Shown here piece after piece: positions 44,161 to 56,660 of a DNA stretch of 64,000 bases. How positions within the stretch are numbered: position 1 is the stretch's first letter; every line of letters starts with the position of its first letter. Source of the stretch: Lonicera japonica (lineage: Eukaryota; Streptophyta; Magnoliopsida; Dipsacales; Caprifoliaceae); the NCBI GenBank assembly GCA_021464415.1, contig JAKCWG010000921.1, positions 434,001-498,000 of the forward strand, written 5' to 3'. The position numbers and the translations under genes were made by a program. The notes under the pieces were generated by a model. It was not told the DNA's origin. It saw only the letters and a program-made list of their open reading frames with translations, and ran no database searches.

Positions 44161-46354
44161 AAAATTATTCATAAAAAATATTGAAAAAGGAAATAGGTTG
44201 GTGAGAAAACCTCTATCCTTTTAATATATTTCAAGGAAATCATTTTCTTAAGTCTTCAAAAAATTAAATATCATAGAAATCGAAAGTAATAAAATATTTT
44301 AATAATGATTTATTTTTATGAAAACTATTTTATTTTTTCAATTCATTTTCCCTCTCTCACGAAAGATAACATTTAAAAAATAAAAAGAAAAAGGTAGTTT
44401 TAAGTTGTTAGAATGAAGAATTTGTGATGAATTTACATGTAAATCTCCCCACGTTATAGTTTTTATCCTCTATATTTATAACGACATAATTAAAATTCAC
44501 AAGTACTATTGTCACATATATATGACTTTCTATTGAATTAATTTTCATGCACTAAGTTACTAGCTAATAGTTAAGCTGAGTGTTGAATTATTTCATGCAC
44601 ACAACTATACCAATGAAGCTTTTAAGTTTTAAGGTATCTAGAACATCCTTTTTTTGAGACTCATTTATTATTAGTAGTACATCCAGTTTTAGCTTGGCAT
44701 ATATTGCTTTTATTTTTATGTGCATTGATATAAGTTCAGTTATAAGAGTTTAGGGTTTGTGGGGAATGAAATTTACCCATTGCTATTGAGTGTTGTAATA
44801 GTCTTTTAATATTTTTAATGTACTGAATTAGAATTTATATTTATTTATTTAAAAAATATAGAGAAATTTAAAATATAAATAATATCCATTTGAGAACAAT
44901 GAATTGTAATAGATTATGTGAAATATAATTGCTAAAATGTATTTATCATAATTAATATTTTATATTTTTTTCATAGGTAATATGACTTATACGTAATTTT
45001 TAATGAAATTTATTAAGAATGATGTAAATTTTCTTTATTAACTATTATTTTAATGTAAAAGTTAATATTATTTAGCATTTTTACTTTTAGCGATGAAATT
45101 TTACTTTCCTTATATCATTTTAGTAAATTCACTCATCACTGAGGTAAATTGCAAGTTTTTTCAGAAAATTGGTTTGGTAAGAAGAAAGTATTTTCGTACT
45201 GGAGTGAGAAAACAAATTTTGGGAATGCATTTAAGAACACCCTTAATTTAAATGCCTCTATAAATTATTTAGAGTGTTAAAGTGAGACTGGATAAATAGT
45301 TTAAACTTTACTCAAGATAATTTAATGAGAGAGATTAATGAGTATCATGAGGATTAGGGATGATGTGACTTGGGACAATAAGAGTAATTTTTTCAACAGG
45401 ACATGTAGGAATAAATAAAAGGGAAAAGAAAAATAAATTGGGTGGGTAACAAATTGTACCGCTTAGATCAACCTCAAGTATTTTTTCCATTTGGAATTTT
45501 TTTATTTTTTTTGGCAGTGGTAACATTGAAGAGTCTCAATTTGTACTATTGATAAATTTTGTAAGAAATTACAAATATTATATATTGATAACTTTGTATC
45601 CATATAATTTCATTAAAAATAATTAAATCAAAATTTTATTTTATTATTTTAACTGAAACTCAAATAATTAAATTAGAATATTTCTCGGGTAGTCATCAAG
45701 CAATATTCTTTTGTCAGAGTATAGTATATATTGTTTTGATAAATTGTATTGTATACTTTTAAAGTTGTACATTAATTGGGTAAGAAGCATAATTGATTTG
45801 TAAATATTACCACCTTATCCCTATTGTAATAAAATTAATTTTTTTACATAAGGGCCTCACGATTTGTTTGTGGGTGTGTTGAACAAAAGCAAAAATAAAA
45901 ATTAAGAAGTTTTAAATAGTCAAGGGCTTAGTCGTGCGCTAAAGATTAAATTTTGGGATATAATATTCTGTTATAGAAATTATCACCCCCAAGTTTCATA
46001 AAAAATATTCATTCTTTTGCTTTCGAAATGAACGATCCTTCATTTGCTTAAAAGAAAACACCTTCTTCTTTAAAAGGGGGCTAGTTAAGGGCTAATCTGA
46101 TTCTATCCTAGTTTTAATTAGAATATAAATATTTGTTTTCAATTATTTTTTGCAGGTTAAATTTTAAAGTTAATCACAAATTAAAATTATGATTTAATTT
46201 CTTTTAGACAAATTAGTAGGCGCTGATTAATTGATATAGAAAAGAAGATACTTTTAAAATTTGATATTTAGACTCCGTTTAATAACAACATAGAAAATAC
46301 AAATAAAAACACTTGATTTAGGTAAGAAGTTGAAAAATAAATTAAGGCATGTGA
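44161..46354. other. AT-rich intergenic DNA
   Basis: No gene, RNA or clear repeat recognised; the open frames are short and low-complexity. Confidence 0.5.
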
Positions 46355-46482
46355 TGAGATGCTCTTCATGTCGTGTAAATATAATTGAAATATTAAATTA
46401 TTAGCTCAAAACATAAAGATGTGTTAACTTAGAAAAGTACAGATCATAGTCTATGGTAAAAAGTACCTACCATTCCACTACT
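46355..46482 (+). repeat. ~125-bp inverted repeat, left arm
   Basis: Contains GTAAATATAATTGAAATATT, TTAGCTCAAAAC, AAAGATGTGTTAACTTAGAAA and ACCTACCATTCCACTAC. The reverse complement, with scattered differences, is at 54835-54955. Confidence 0.7.
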
Positions 46483-46496
46483 CCATATATATGTAT

Positions 46497-49030
46497 ATAT
46501 ATATATATATATTACATCTCGCCTTTTCGTGTTAGATTTACCAAACAACATATAACTTTACTTTTTTATTTTTTTTGCTTATATATAAAAAAATTTGTTA
46601 TCTTTATGATTTGCTGAATTTATGAACTTTTTTTCTTTATTCTATTTCTTTTTTTAATCAACAAAGTTTAGTTATGTATGGTAATAGCCTGTAAGATATA
46701 CCCATTATGCTTGTTTGGTTTAAATATACAAAATAGCTTCTTTTTTATTTTTATTGTTTTGGACTAAAAGAAAACTTTAGTAAGGGTGGGTTAACCCAGT
46801 TCAGGGTTAGGGCATGTCACAATCTCAACGAGCGCTTTCCTTGTTCCTTACAAATCTCCCACCAAGATGAATATTGACCATATTGCAATTTTTTGTCGCT
46901 GGATTTTTTTCACCTCATATCATAACTAATCAATCATTAGAAAACAAAAGGCTATGATTAGAAAAAATTTAAAAAATTATTTTCATTCCATTGGTAACCA
47001 AACAATAGAATAGGAATGAAAACATTTTCTTGAACTTTATTCTAATGTTGTTGCAAATGTTGGATTGGAAATATAGAAACCATTCCATTGTGAGATGGAA
47101 TAAGAAATGAATTGAATTCATATTCCCATTTTTATGTTCCAATCAACTAAATGAGACCCAGGTATACACCTTTAAAAAGAATGAGAATGGGCTGGGATGA
47201 GAAATGGATTGAAGTTATGCTAATGGGTGGGTTGAGATTGAGGCAAGGGCTGGGCTTCATATATACGCTAACAAGCGGGTTGAGAATGAGGGGATACTCA
47301 ACCTATTTTAATTGGTTTTGGATTGAAATTGCTCCAACCAATAATATCATATTATATCTCAGATTAATTGTGCAGTCTGAATAGTCACATGGGCTCCACG
47401 TTATCCAATATACTCAATCCACGTGTATGACTCAATAGGCCACACATAAGGGATGCATTGAAACTGTATTCCCTCTGCCAATTAATTTTGGGTTAAATTG
47501 CTCTGAACTCTAATCAAACACACTCCTTTTTCAAAGTAAAAGTTTCCATTAGTGCATTAAGTTTTTTCCGAAAAACAATATCATCAATATAACAAACTTA
47601 CTTGGCCAATAGTTATCAGAGTACCCTATTGATAAAGCAAAACGCTAGTATTATTAGATAGAGGAAGGATATTACTAATATGTACGAGGAAGATGAACGA
47701 TATTAATTTCCTACTATGCAAACTACAAGGCAATTGACTCCCTTTTATGTTTTCATGATGTTAATAAGATCAACTATTCAATTTAAGAATATTTCCAAAA
47801 CTGAAACTATTTATTTTGATATATTATATACTATAGAGTATTCACTATAGTGTATGTATGCATGTCATATGAGTTACACAACATCTATAACACAAATTAG
47901 CAAGAATAAAAAGTTTTATCATATTAATTATCATATATATAGTTAACATAACAATATTTGATGAATCATCATCCCTAAATACAATAAAAAGGTAAAAATT
48001 TAGAGAGGTGCCCACCATAACCTATGGTGGAAAGTACCTACCATTCTGCTACTCTATATATATACTACAAATAAAATTGTGAAGTTAATGTAACGTTTAT
48101 AAAAAGTTTGGTGGTCTTTTCATGTTGGCAACGGTCAAAAAATTATTTTTTACTTTTTAGAAGTTATTTGTGCAATTATGCAGGCCAATCTCACTTTCTC
48201 ACACACAGCCTCCTCTTTTATCTCATCTTCTTCTTAACTCAACTGCTCCTAACAAATCGCAATCTCACATCCACTGATTAAGAGAACTTTGACCAGGCGA
48301 CCACCGTTCAACCATCCGGCGGCAGTACACCACAGGACACCTCCATGTTTTTCATCTTTTCAAGTCTCACTCTCTCAAGGTTAGTTAAATACAAATAACT
48401 CTTGGTATTTTCTTGTTAATTGTGTGAAGTATTATTGATGCTATATATTGTTGGTTATTTGATCTTTAATTTAAAGATCATAATAACTTTAACCCCAATT
48501 TTGGTAAAATTAGCCATAATTTTAGTTAGACCTAATTTAGTGAACTGAAATTTATTTTTGCATTCAATTTTGAAACATTGGTAATGGATAAATTTTGATA
48601 TAATAAATTTTGATAAAGAGGAAGAGAGTTATTGAACAATCATGTTCTCAACTCGATGTCTAATCCTCTTTAAACGTGGGGTCAAATAATGTACCAGTTA
48701 TTTTACTCAACCTAAAGTCCAATCATCTAAATATTTTTGGTGACATACATTGAAAATGACATTTTCTCGCAACTTTGTATAGCTAATCGTCTAAGACGAG
48801 ACAAATCACAAACCAATCTAGCAATGCTTCTATTCAAAATATAAAACAAATGTATTAAATAGTTTAGCAGTTAAGCAATATATTACTTTGTCAAAAGTCC
48901 AAGGTTCAAATCCTTTTGCAAGCATATTTTTTAATGAAAAAAAAAGACTACAAGAGTAAAAAAGGAACCACAAAAGTTTGATACAACTTCAGTAGTTGAA
49001 TTGAAGCTTGGCTTTACAATTTAGAATAGG
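46497..49030. repeat. Segmental repeat, unit 1 (~2.5 kb)
   Basis: Landmarks in order: TATTACATCTCGCCTTTT, TATCATAACTAATCAATCAT, GAATGAGAATGGGCTGGGAT (47177), GATACTCAACC...TTGGTTTTGGAT (47291), CCATTAGTGCATTAAG, AAACTACAAGGCAATTGA, and a leader-like stretch (48180-48385) ending CTCTCTCAAG|GTTAGT. All recur in unit 2. Non-coding as far as visible. Also holds a tRNA-like box B, GGTTCAAATCC (about 48903). Confidence 0.75.
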
Positions 49031-51161
49031 TAAATATATTACATCTTGCCTTTTTGTGTCAGATTTATGAAACAACATATATTTTTTTTTATTATAAAAA
49101 AAGTTTTGTTATCTTTCCGATTTGCTAAATTTATGAACTTTTTTTTTGTTCTAAAATTATTGTTCATCAACAAAGTTTAGTTATGTGTGGTAATAGCTCG
49201 TAAGATATATTAATCTTACTTGTTTAATTTAAATATACAAAATAGTTTATTTTTTCCTTTTTGGTCTAAAAGAAAACCTTTTGTCCTCATATCATAACTA
49301 ATCGGTCAATATACAAAATAGCTTCTTTTTTTCCTTTTTTGGTCTAAAAGAAAACTTTTTCTCGTCATATCATAACTAATCAGTCATTAAAAGACAAAAG
49401 GGTATGATTAGAAAAATATTAAAAACTTATTTTCATTCCATTGGTAATCAAACACTAGAATATGAATAAAAAGATTCTCCTGAACTTTAATTCCATTGTT
49501 GTTCCAAATGTTGGAATATAATTAAAGAAACCATTCTATTTTGAGATGGAATGAGAAATGAATTGAATTCATATTCCTATTTTTACGTTTTGACCAGCCA
49601 AACGAGCCCATGGTGTACACTTTTAGAAAGAATGAGAATGGGCTGGGATAAGAAATGGACAGTTGATATGCAGGGGGGGTTGAGATTGAGGTAGGGCTAG
49701 GCTGCACACTTATGACCCCTTTTTTTATATATAGCTACTGGGTATTTTTTGCATTTTTCCTTGGGCTAGCGCCTTATGGTTCTAGACATGGGTCCGCTCC
49801 TCAATATAAAAGATGAGAGAGATGAGAGGAAAGTCCAAGAGAGAGGAGTAAGTCCACATTAACAGGTAAGAAAATATGAGTAAGATGACTAATCTGCATC
49901 AAGTGGTGGGCCTGGATGGACATTCTATAATATATGCACACCCCATAATATCTCAAGAATCTAAATATTTTCTCCCTTTGGATGCTTTAATTTTACGAAA
50001 CTCGAATGTTGAGATTATATATCTCACGTCGAAAATGAGGGGATACTCCACTATTTTTATTTGGTTTTGGATCAAAATTTCTTTGACCTATAATATCATA
50101 TTAATTATATCTCAGATTATTTGCTTCAGACCCAACAACCACACGGGATCCACTCCACCCACTATACTCGTTCTATTTGACTTAAAAGGCCACACAGGAG
50201 TGGGTTGGATTACTTTGAACTCCAATCAAACACACTCCTTTTCTCTGAAAGTAAATGTTTCCATTAGTGCATTAAATTTTTTTCAGGATGATATCATTGA
50301 TGTAACTAATGATCAAGAACCAAACTTACGTAATTAATAGTTATCAGAGTACCCATATTCATAAAGCAAAAGGCTAGTACTATTAGACAAGGGAATGAAA
50401 ATAGTAATACATATGAAGATGAACGACATTCATTTCCTACTATGCAAACTACAAAGGTGAAGCTCTTAAGGGGCAATTGAACCCCCCCCCCCCCCAAAAC
50501 CCAATTTTTATATATGTATATATTTATATGTAGTATAAATTAAATTGCGAAGTCAATTTAAGGTTTTTAAAAACTTTGAAGGTCTTTTCATGCGAACAAC
50601 ATTTATAAAACACATGGTGGGGATGACCTGTCTCTCGAGCTGACTAGGGGTGTCTTTTTTTGGGCCATGAGCCTATCGATTTGGACTTGAAGAGCAGCTT
50701 ATTGTTCTTGCAGAACCAACAGGGGATCTGGCTGAGTGTGTCCTGGAAATATTGTGGTTTTTTGGATGCATTTTTTGTTTGAAAAAAAGTGTACGTGACT
50801 TGAGAAAGTGTCTTTCCCACACATGGTGACAAATTGCTAGTGCGTAAAATTAGAAGGGTAGTTTAGACTACACAGTCAAATGATTAGATCAAATGATTAA
50901 CGTAATATATAAATGTAGCAAGCTAATAGAGTCAAAGATATATAGAGGATGTTGGCCTCAAATGCAAATATGGATTAGTCCCCCTCCGTGGAATAGAGCT
51001 AAGAGCTCGGTTTGCTTTGTATTGAGAGTAGCTGAATGGCTATTACAAACTCATAAAAGTCTCTCTGGCTATTATATCCTCACCATATTACAATGAGAGT
51101 GTGCTTGGGCTACACGAGTTCTAATTTTCTTTTGTTAAGAGCTCTGATGTGTGCTCATGAG

Positions 51162-51204
<43 letters not shown>

Positions 51205-52445
51205 TCTTTTGCCGAATGCTCTGTTGATGTTCTGTTCTTCTTGGTTGTTCAGAAGTGGTTCAATTCGGTTGACTTAGTTTGTTGAGAGAAGTAAATGCTC
51301 CTTCTATATATATGGTTGAGATGAAAACGTGTTGGAGAGTGGCCCGAGCAGGTCTGAAGCCATGCCTTGATCATCACCAACTTTGACCTTGTTTCTCCAT
51401 GAATTTTGGTGCATTAAATGTAGTTGATATGCATTTAATGAAGTTGAGAGAGGTTCTGCGGTGTCTGATGGAGTTGGCAGCAGTTGCCCGCCATGCCCCT
51501 GTCAACCACTATTGCAGAGTGGTTATATGAGAGGAGCTCTGGCCTTCGAGCTTCGTTATTTGTAGTGCGAAAACGATTCTTGGACCAGACACCTAGCTGT
51601 AAGGAACTCTGACCTCCCCAAAGTACTCGAGCAAGGATCCTCTGAGCTCCTCTCATTGTGATGGTCTGGTCACTGATGTGGACGGCCACACGTCAGCTCG
51701 TGGTTGGTGGGGTGAATTAAATCACTAATTTGCACCATTATAAACTATAAAGGTGAAGCTCTTAAGGGGCAATTGAACACCCCCCCCCCCCCCCCCACCA
51801 AAAAAAAAGGAAAAAACCACCTTTTATATATTTATATGTAGTATAAATAAAATTATGAAGTCAATTAAGGTTTTTAAAAACTTTGAGGTCTTTTCATGTG
51901 AACAAAATTTGTAAAAGTTTTTTTTAATGAAGTTAGTTGTGCAATTGTGCAAGCCAATCTCAAATTCTCACACACAATCACCTCTTTTTTCTCCTTCTTT
52001 ACTCGACTGCTCCTAACAAATCACATTCTCACATCCACCGATTGACGAAACTCTGACCAGTTGACCACCGTTCACTTATACAGCGGAAGTGCACCACCTC
52101 CATCTTTTTCATCTTCTCAAGTCTCACTCTCTCAAGGTTAGTTAAATACAAATAACTCTTGGTTTTTCTTGCTAATTTTGTGAACTATCAAATTGATGCT
52201 TTATATTGTTGGTAAACCCCAATTTTGATAAACTTGGCGCTAATTTTAGTTAGACCTAATTTAATGAACTGAAATTTATTTTTGCATTCAATTTTGAAAC
52301 AATGGTAGTGGATAAATTTTAATAAAGAGGAAGTGAGTTAGTGAACAATCCTGTTCTTAGCGGTCCAATCCTTTAAATATTTTTTGGTGACATACATTGA
52401 TATGGCATTTTCTTGCAACTCTGTATATTTAGTCCTTTAAGACAA
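49031..52445. repeat. Segmental repeat, unit 2 (~3.4 kb, with insertion)
   Basis: Same landmarks as unit 1 (TATTACATCTTGCCTTTT, GAATGAGAATGGGCTGGGAT at 49629, the leader at 51955-52138 ending CTCTCAAG|GTTAGT). It differs by an extra ~1.15-kb block (about 50605-51740) bracketed by direct repeats of ~155 bp (50452-50600 and 51745-51915, both with GGTGAAGCTCTTAAGGGGCA and a poly-C run). The extra block contains a (CT)n run at 51160-51200 and no convincing gene. Confidence 0.7.
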
Positions 52446-53400
52446 GACAAATCACCAATAATTAAGAACATTGTTTTATTTCTCAAAATCTAAAATCATA
52501 TATACACATCATTAGTAATAAAAGAATAATTAATAAAATTTAAAACAGATATAGTTCAATTCACTAATTTATACTGATAAACAAAATTTAAAGCAGTTGT
52601 CTTGTTTCTCAAAAATATAAAATCACATATATAACATCATTAGTAATAAAAGAATAATTACTAAAATTGTTTTTTTTTATTCAGCAAAAATTTTAATTTT
52701 AATATTCAAATAATTTATAACATTCATATTCTAGAAATTAGATCAGTAAATTACAAGACAATTTATAGCAATTAATTCACTTATTATAATGTCAATATTC
52801 ACGTTTTGGTGATAAAAAGTCAACAATATTCCCTAAATACATTTATCATAATTGTAGATTTGATTAAAATTATTCAATAGGGTATTTCAGTCCCAAAACT
52901 AAGTCTGGAAATGAGTAGTTATTTAATTAAAGTAAGGAGGACCAATCCCTCAAATTTGACATTTTTATTGATAAAGTGCAAATAATAAAAAAAATTCAAT
53001 TAAGTAACCAATTAATTCAAAATGCGAACACATATATACATTTTGATAAAAACAAGAAAATTCATTATAATCTGTGAATGTAGAGAACCGAAGAGATGGA
53101 ATTTGTTTTGTTTTATTTTCTTTTAGACGTGGGAACGAAGAGAGAATTCGGTAAAGAAAAAAGGGCAGGGGGGGGGGGGGGTGGGTTTGACGTGTTTCCT
53201 GATATCTCCTTTCCTTTGCAATCATTCTTTTTTTCCCAAAAAAGAGTAAGAGTACATTTATATAATTTTTAGTATAAACAATTATAAATATACTTGGCGT
53301 TTGAGCCTGAGAGAGGGGGAAGAAGACTAGGGGTGCCGGGATTCGAATTACGAGACCTCTTCATTAATTATAACCAAAATCTTCTAACACTTAATTTATG
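52446..53400. other. AT-rich spacer between repeat units
   Basis: Short internal duplication (TCTCAAAATCTAAAATCATA near 52483 and TCTCAAAAATATAAAATCAC near 52605), a G13 run (53168-53180) and a box-B-like GGGATTCGAATT (53338) in possible SINE debris. No gene seen. Confidence 0.45.
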
Positions 53401-55210
53401 CTCCGAGATGCATGTATGCATTTAAAAAGAATGAGAATGGGCTGGGATAAGAAATGGATTGAAGTTATGCCAAGGGGTGGGTTGAGATTGAGGTAGGGCT
53501 AGGCCGTACACTTATGACCCTTTTTTTAAAATATAGCTACTTGGGCTAGTGCCTTCTGGGTGCAGACATAGGTATATATGCTTCTCAATATAGAAGATGA
53601 GATGAAAGTCCTAGAGAGGAAGTACACAATAACAGCTACGAAAATATGAGTAAGATGACTAATATGCATTAAGTTGCGGAAGAGGATGAACACTATATAA
53701 TATACACACCAAAGAATATCTCAAGAAGATAAATATTTGCCCCTTTAACATGATTTAATTTTACAAAACTCAAATGTCGAGACTATATATCTCGTATTAA
53801 GAATAAGGAGATATTTCATTCATTTTTAATTGGTTTTGGATAATATCATATAATATCTCCGATTATTTGTGTCGGTCTCAACAGCCGCATAGGCTCCTAT
53901 GTTACCGAACATACTCAGTTCACGTGTATGACTCAATAGGCCACACATGAGGGTCGCACTAAAACTATAATTTCTTATGCCAATTAATTTTTGGTTGGAT
54001 TGCTCCAAACTTTAATCAAACCCACCTTTTTTCTCCCAAAATAAAAGTTTCCATTAGTGCATTAAGTTTTTTTAGAAAAACAATATCATCAATTTAATTA
54101 ATGATCAAGAAACAAACTTAAAGCATCTCCAATAGGCATGCGTAAACCATGTCAAATAGGATTTGTGTAAAATTTACACATTGTATATAATTTTTGGTGC
54201 TCTAATGGTGTTGTATAAAATATACCACATTATCTTTTGTGTAAAATGGGTGTGTATTTTACACATCCACCTCATCATTTTCTCTACCCAACTTTTTACA
54301 AAAACTTCAAAATGGTATAATTAAAAATTAAAAATATATTTTGTAATAAAACTTGCATATTTGAATTTTATTCATTAAGATCTTTAAATCAATACCTACT
54401 TTGACTATTTAATAATAAATAAAAAATATTTATAAAAAATGTTGAATATTATATATTCCATGTGTTTCCATATAATTGGTGCATCATAATTTTACACAAG
54501 AATATAAGTATGAACCATTGGAGCAAAAATGAGAATGTGTATAATTTATGTGTAAAACAACTTTTTATCAACCAAATGTCAATAATTTATTAGTTCACAT
54601 GTTTTTATACATCAATTTTATACATTACCATTGGAGATGCTCTTACTTAATCAATATTATTAAAATACCTCCATTGATAAAGCAAAAGGCTAGTGCTATT
54701 AGACAGGGAAATGATATTCCTACTGAGCAAACTACAAGGCAGAACTCTTAAGGGACAATCGACCAAACCACCAACCTCGCCCCCCCGCCCCCCTGCGCCC
54801 CACAGCACCTTTATATACACACACCTAGTCACATAGTAGTGGGATGGTAGGTCTTTCTATAGTAGGCTATACTAGGTATTTTTCTAAATTAACGCATCTT
54901 TGAGTTTTGAGCTAGTGATTTAACCTTTTAATTATATTTACATGAAGTTAAAAAGACTAACCGTTCAATTTGAGATTTTTTTTCATAACTGAAACTATTT
55001 AATTTGATTTCTTAAGTAAATATAGAGTTTTCACAATGTTGTATGTATACATACTATAACAAGTTATACCACACTATTATTTACCACAAATTAGCAAGAC
55101 TATCAAGTACTTATCATATTATTATTGTAAATATAGTTAATATAACAATATTTGACAGATCATTGTTCGAAATACTATAAGAATATACAAATTTAGAGAG
55201 GTACCCCAAA
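53401..55210. repeat. Segmental repeat, unit 3 (partial)
   Basis: GAATGAGAATGGGCTGGGAT recurs at 53430, TTGGTTTTGGAT near 53830, CACGTGTATGACTCAATAGG near 53920, CCATTAGTGCATTAAG near 54050, and the AACTGAAACTATTTA...ATAACAATATTTGA stretch at 54980-55165 (also at 47800-47960). It lacks the leader-like part. A ~530-bp AT-rich insertion (about 54120-54650) separates two halves. Confidence 0.7.
54835..54955 (-). repeat. ~125-bp inverted repeat, right arm
   Basis: Reverse complement aligns with 46355-46482 over its whole length (CACTAGCTCAAAACTCAAAG, TTAATTTAGAAAAATACC, ACCTACCATCCCACTAC). Confidence 0.7.
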
Positions 55211-55462
55211 TTATTAAGCATGCTACATTTTTAGTATGGGAATTGCTAAATGCCTACGTTGAAGAAAAAAAAAGAAACTAGGCTCATTGGCTTTCTGTGG
55301 CAATAAAAACATTAAAAAGCAAGGGACAACAAGAAAAAAAAAAAAAACAGGTGCCTCGGCAGAGTTATAACTGAAGAAGGTGGTTTATCGAATCAGCAAC
55401 GAGATTCTCGGGGATTGAGGTTTGAACGATGAACTGACTAGCTAGGCTCAAGGGATTCTTAT

Positions 55463-56660
55463 ATATCAATGCTACAAGTTGTAGTTAATGATGTCAACAA
55501 ATGTCCAAGAGGCTGTGAAGCTTTGGCTTAAGAATCCGAAACATGTTGCTTATGAAGCAGATCGTGTTTTCGACCCAATTCACTTATGAAATAGAATAAA
55601 CAAAAAGGTAATTTCTTTTTCCAAATAAAATGATTCATCAAAGTTAATTTAATTAATGCTGATTGATTCTAGTGAAGAAGAAAAAATTTCCTTCAATCCC
55701 GCTATTGGAATGCCTCGTATTGGCAAGACCTGGGGCTAAGTTAATCTATAAGGACGATGAAGAAATAATGAATCACTTTGATGTAAAACTACATCAACTG
55801 GATTATACAAATTAAACCTTCTCTTTTCCTTTACAAAGCTCTCGCAAAACTACTCTAAAAAGTGCCTCAATGTCTGCTTTTCTCTGCTATTGAAGAGGCC
55901 AAAATGCTGCACTTAAATAGGCCAAAACAAAGCTTTAGTCGACTACTTAGACGCTACTAGTTGATCACTGCCAAATGTAGCCTATAGTTGCTTAGCTTCA
56001 ATAGACTGATCTGCATAAAACAGGCGACTGCTCCTTGCTGGGCATAACCATACACAACATATCTGATTATCTTGATGTGAAAAGGATTATGGTTGAAATC
56101 CTAGAATCTCTTAGGAAACTAGTGTGAAGTGAAAAAGCAAGCATTTGGGATTTAAAAATCATTGAACAAGTATTGAGAGGGAAGTTTCTAAATTGATGAC
56201 GTATAGACTGAAGATACTTTGAATTGGCAGGATTTTAGGAGTTGAGTATCAATAATGGATTATGAAATTGAAAAAGAACTACTAATCCAACACTGGCTGG
56301 TTGTTGGGTTCCTTCGATTAGATGAGGGGAAGGAGCTTTTTAATGTGTTGTAATAGAATTCATTGCTCCAAGTTGCAGACAAGGATAAATATAATAATAT
56401 AGCAGACCTTAAGTTGCGCACATAAGCTTGTGCATGATTCTACCCAGAAATTCCTTATGTTTACCAACAAGCAATATATATTTTAGCCGAGATATAGTAT
56501 TTGCTGATCCACATGAGAAAGCTATATCCTCACAGACATTATTCTTAAAGAATAAACTGTTCGATAACATGTTATTGCACTTCAAATTGCATATTGTACA
56601 GTGTCCTAAATTCTAAGGTATCTCGACTTGTCCAACACTGCAATCACAATCATTCCAAAC
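55463..56660 (+). pseudogene. Decayed CNL resistance-gene relic, locus C
   Basis: Fragments in the correct order and spacing for a CNL, on the opposite strand to A and B. Coiled coil: SMLQVVVNDVNK, then VQEAVKLWLKNPKHVAYEAD (55463-55590). P-loop: AIGMPRIGKT, then AKLIYKDDEEIMNHFDVK after a shift (55698-55790). A ~265-bp insertion follows. RNBS-A-like DYLDVKRIMVEILESL is at 56062-56112. Kinase-2 region: DDV with the Trp replaced by a stop, then TEDTLNWQDF (56198-56238). ARC2: YEIEKELLIQHWLVVGFLRLDEG (56254-56322), then LLQVADKDKYNNIA and LVHDST where MHD is expected (56425-56445). First LRRs: LFLKNKLFDNMLLHF and LRYLDLSNTAITIIPN (56538-56660). Multiple stops and shifts. It is a different CNL lineage from A and B and ends without further LRRs. 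Confidence 0.75.

Noticed and set aside
48860..48930. Possible tRNA gene (box-B-like GGTTCAAATCC and an A-box-like stretch upstream).
   Set aside because: The acceptor stem and anticodon arm do not fold convincingly by eye; at most a tRNA-derived SINE remnant.
51435..51689. Minus-strand open frame of 84 codons in the extra block of unit 2.
   Set aside because: No motif, no paralogue in units 1 or 3, and no promoter-like context.
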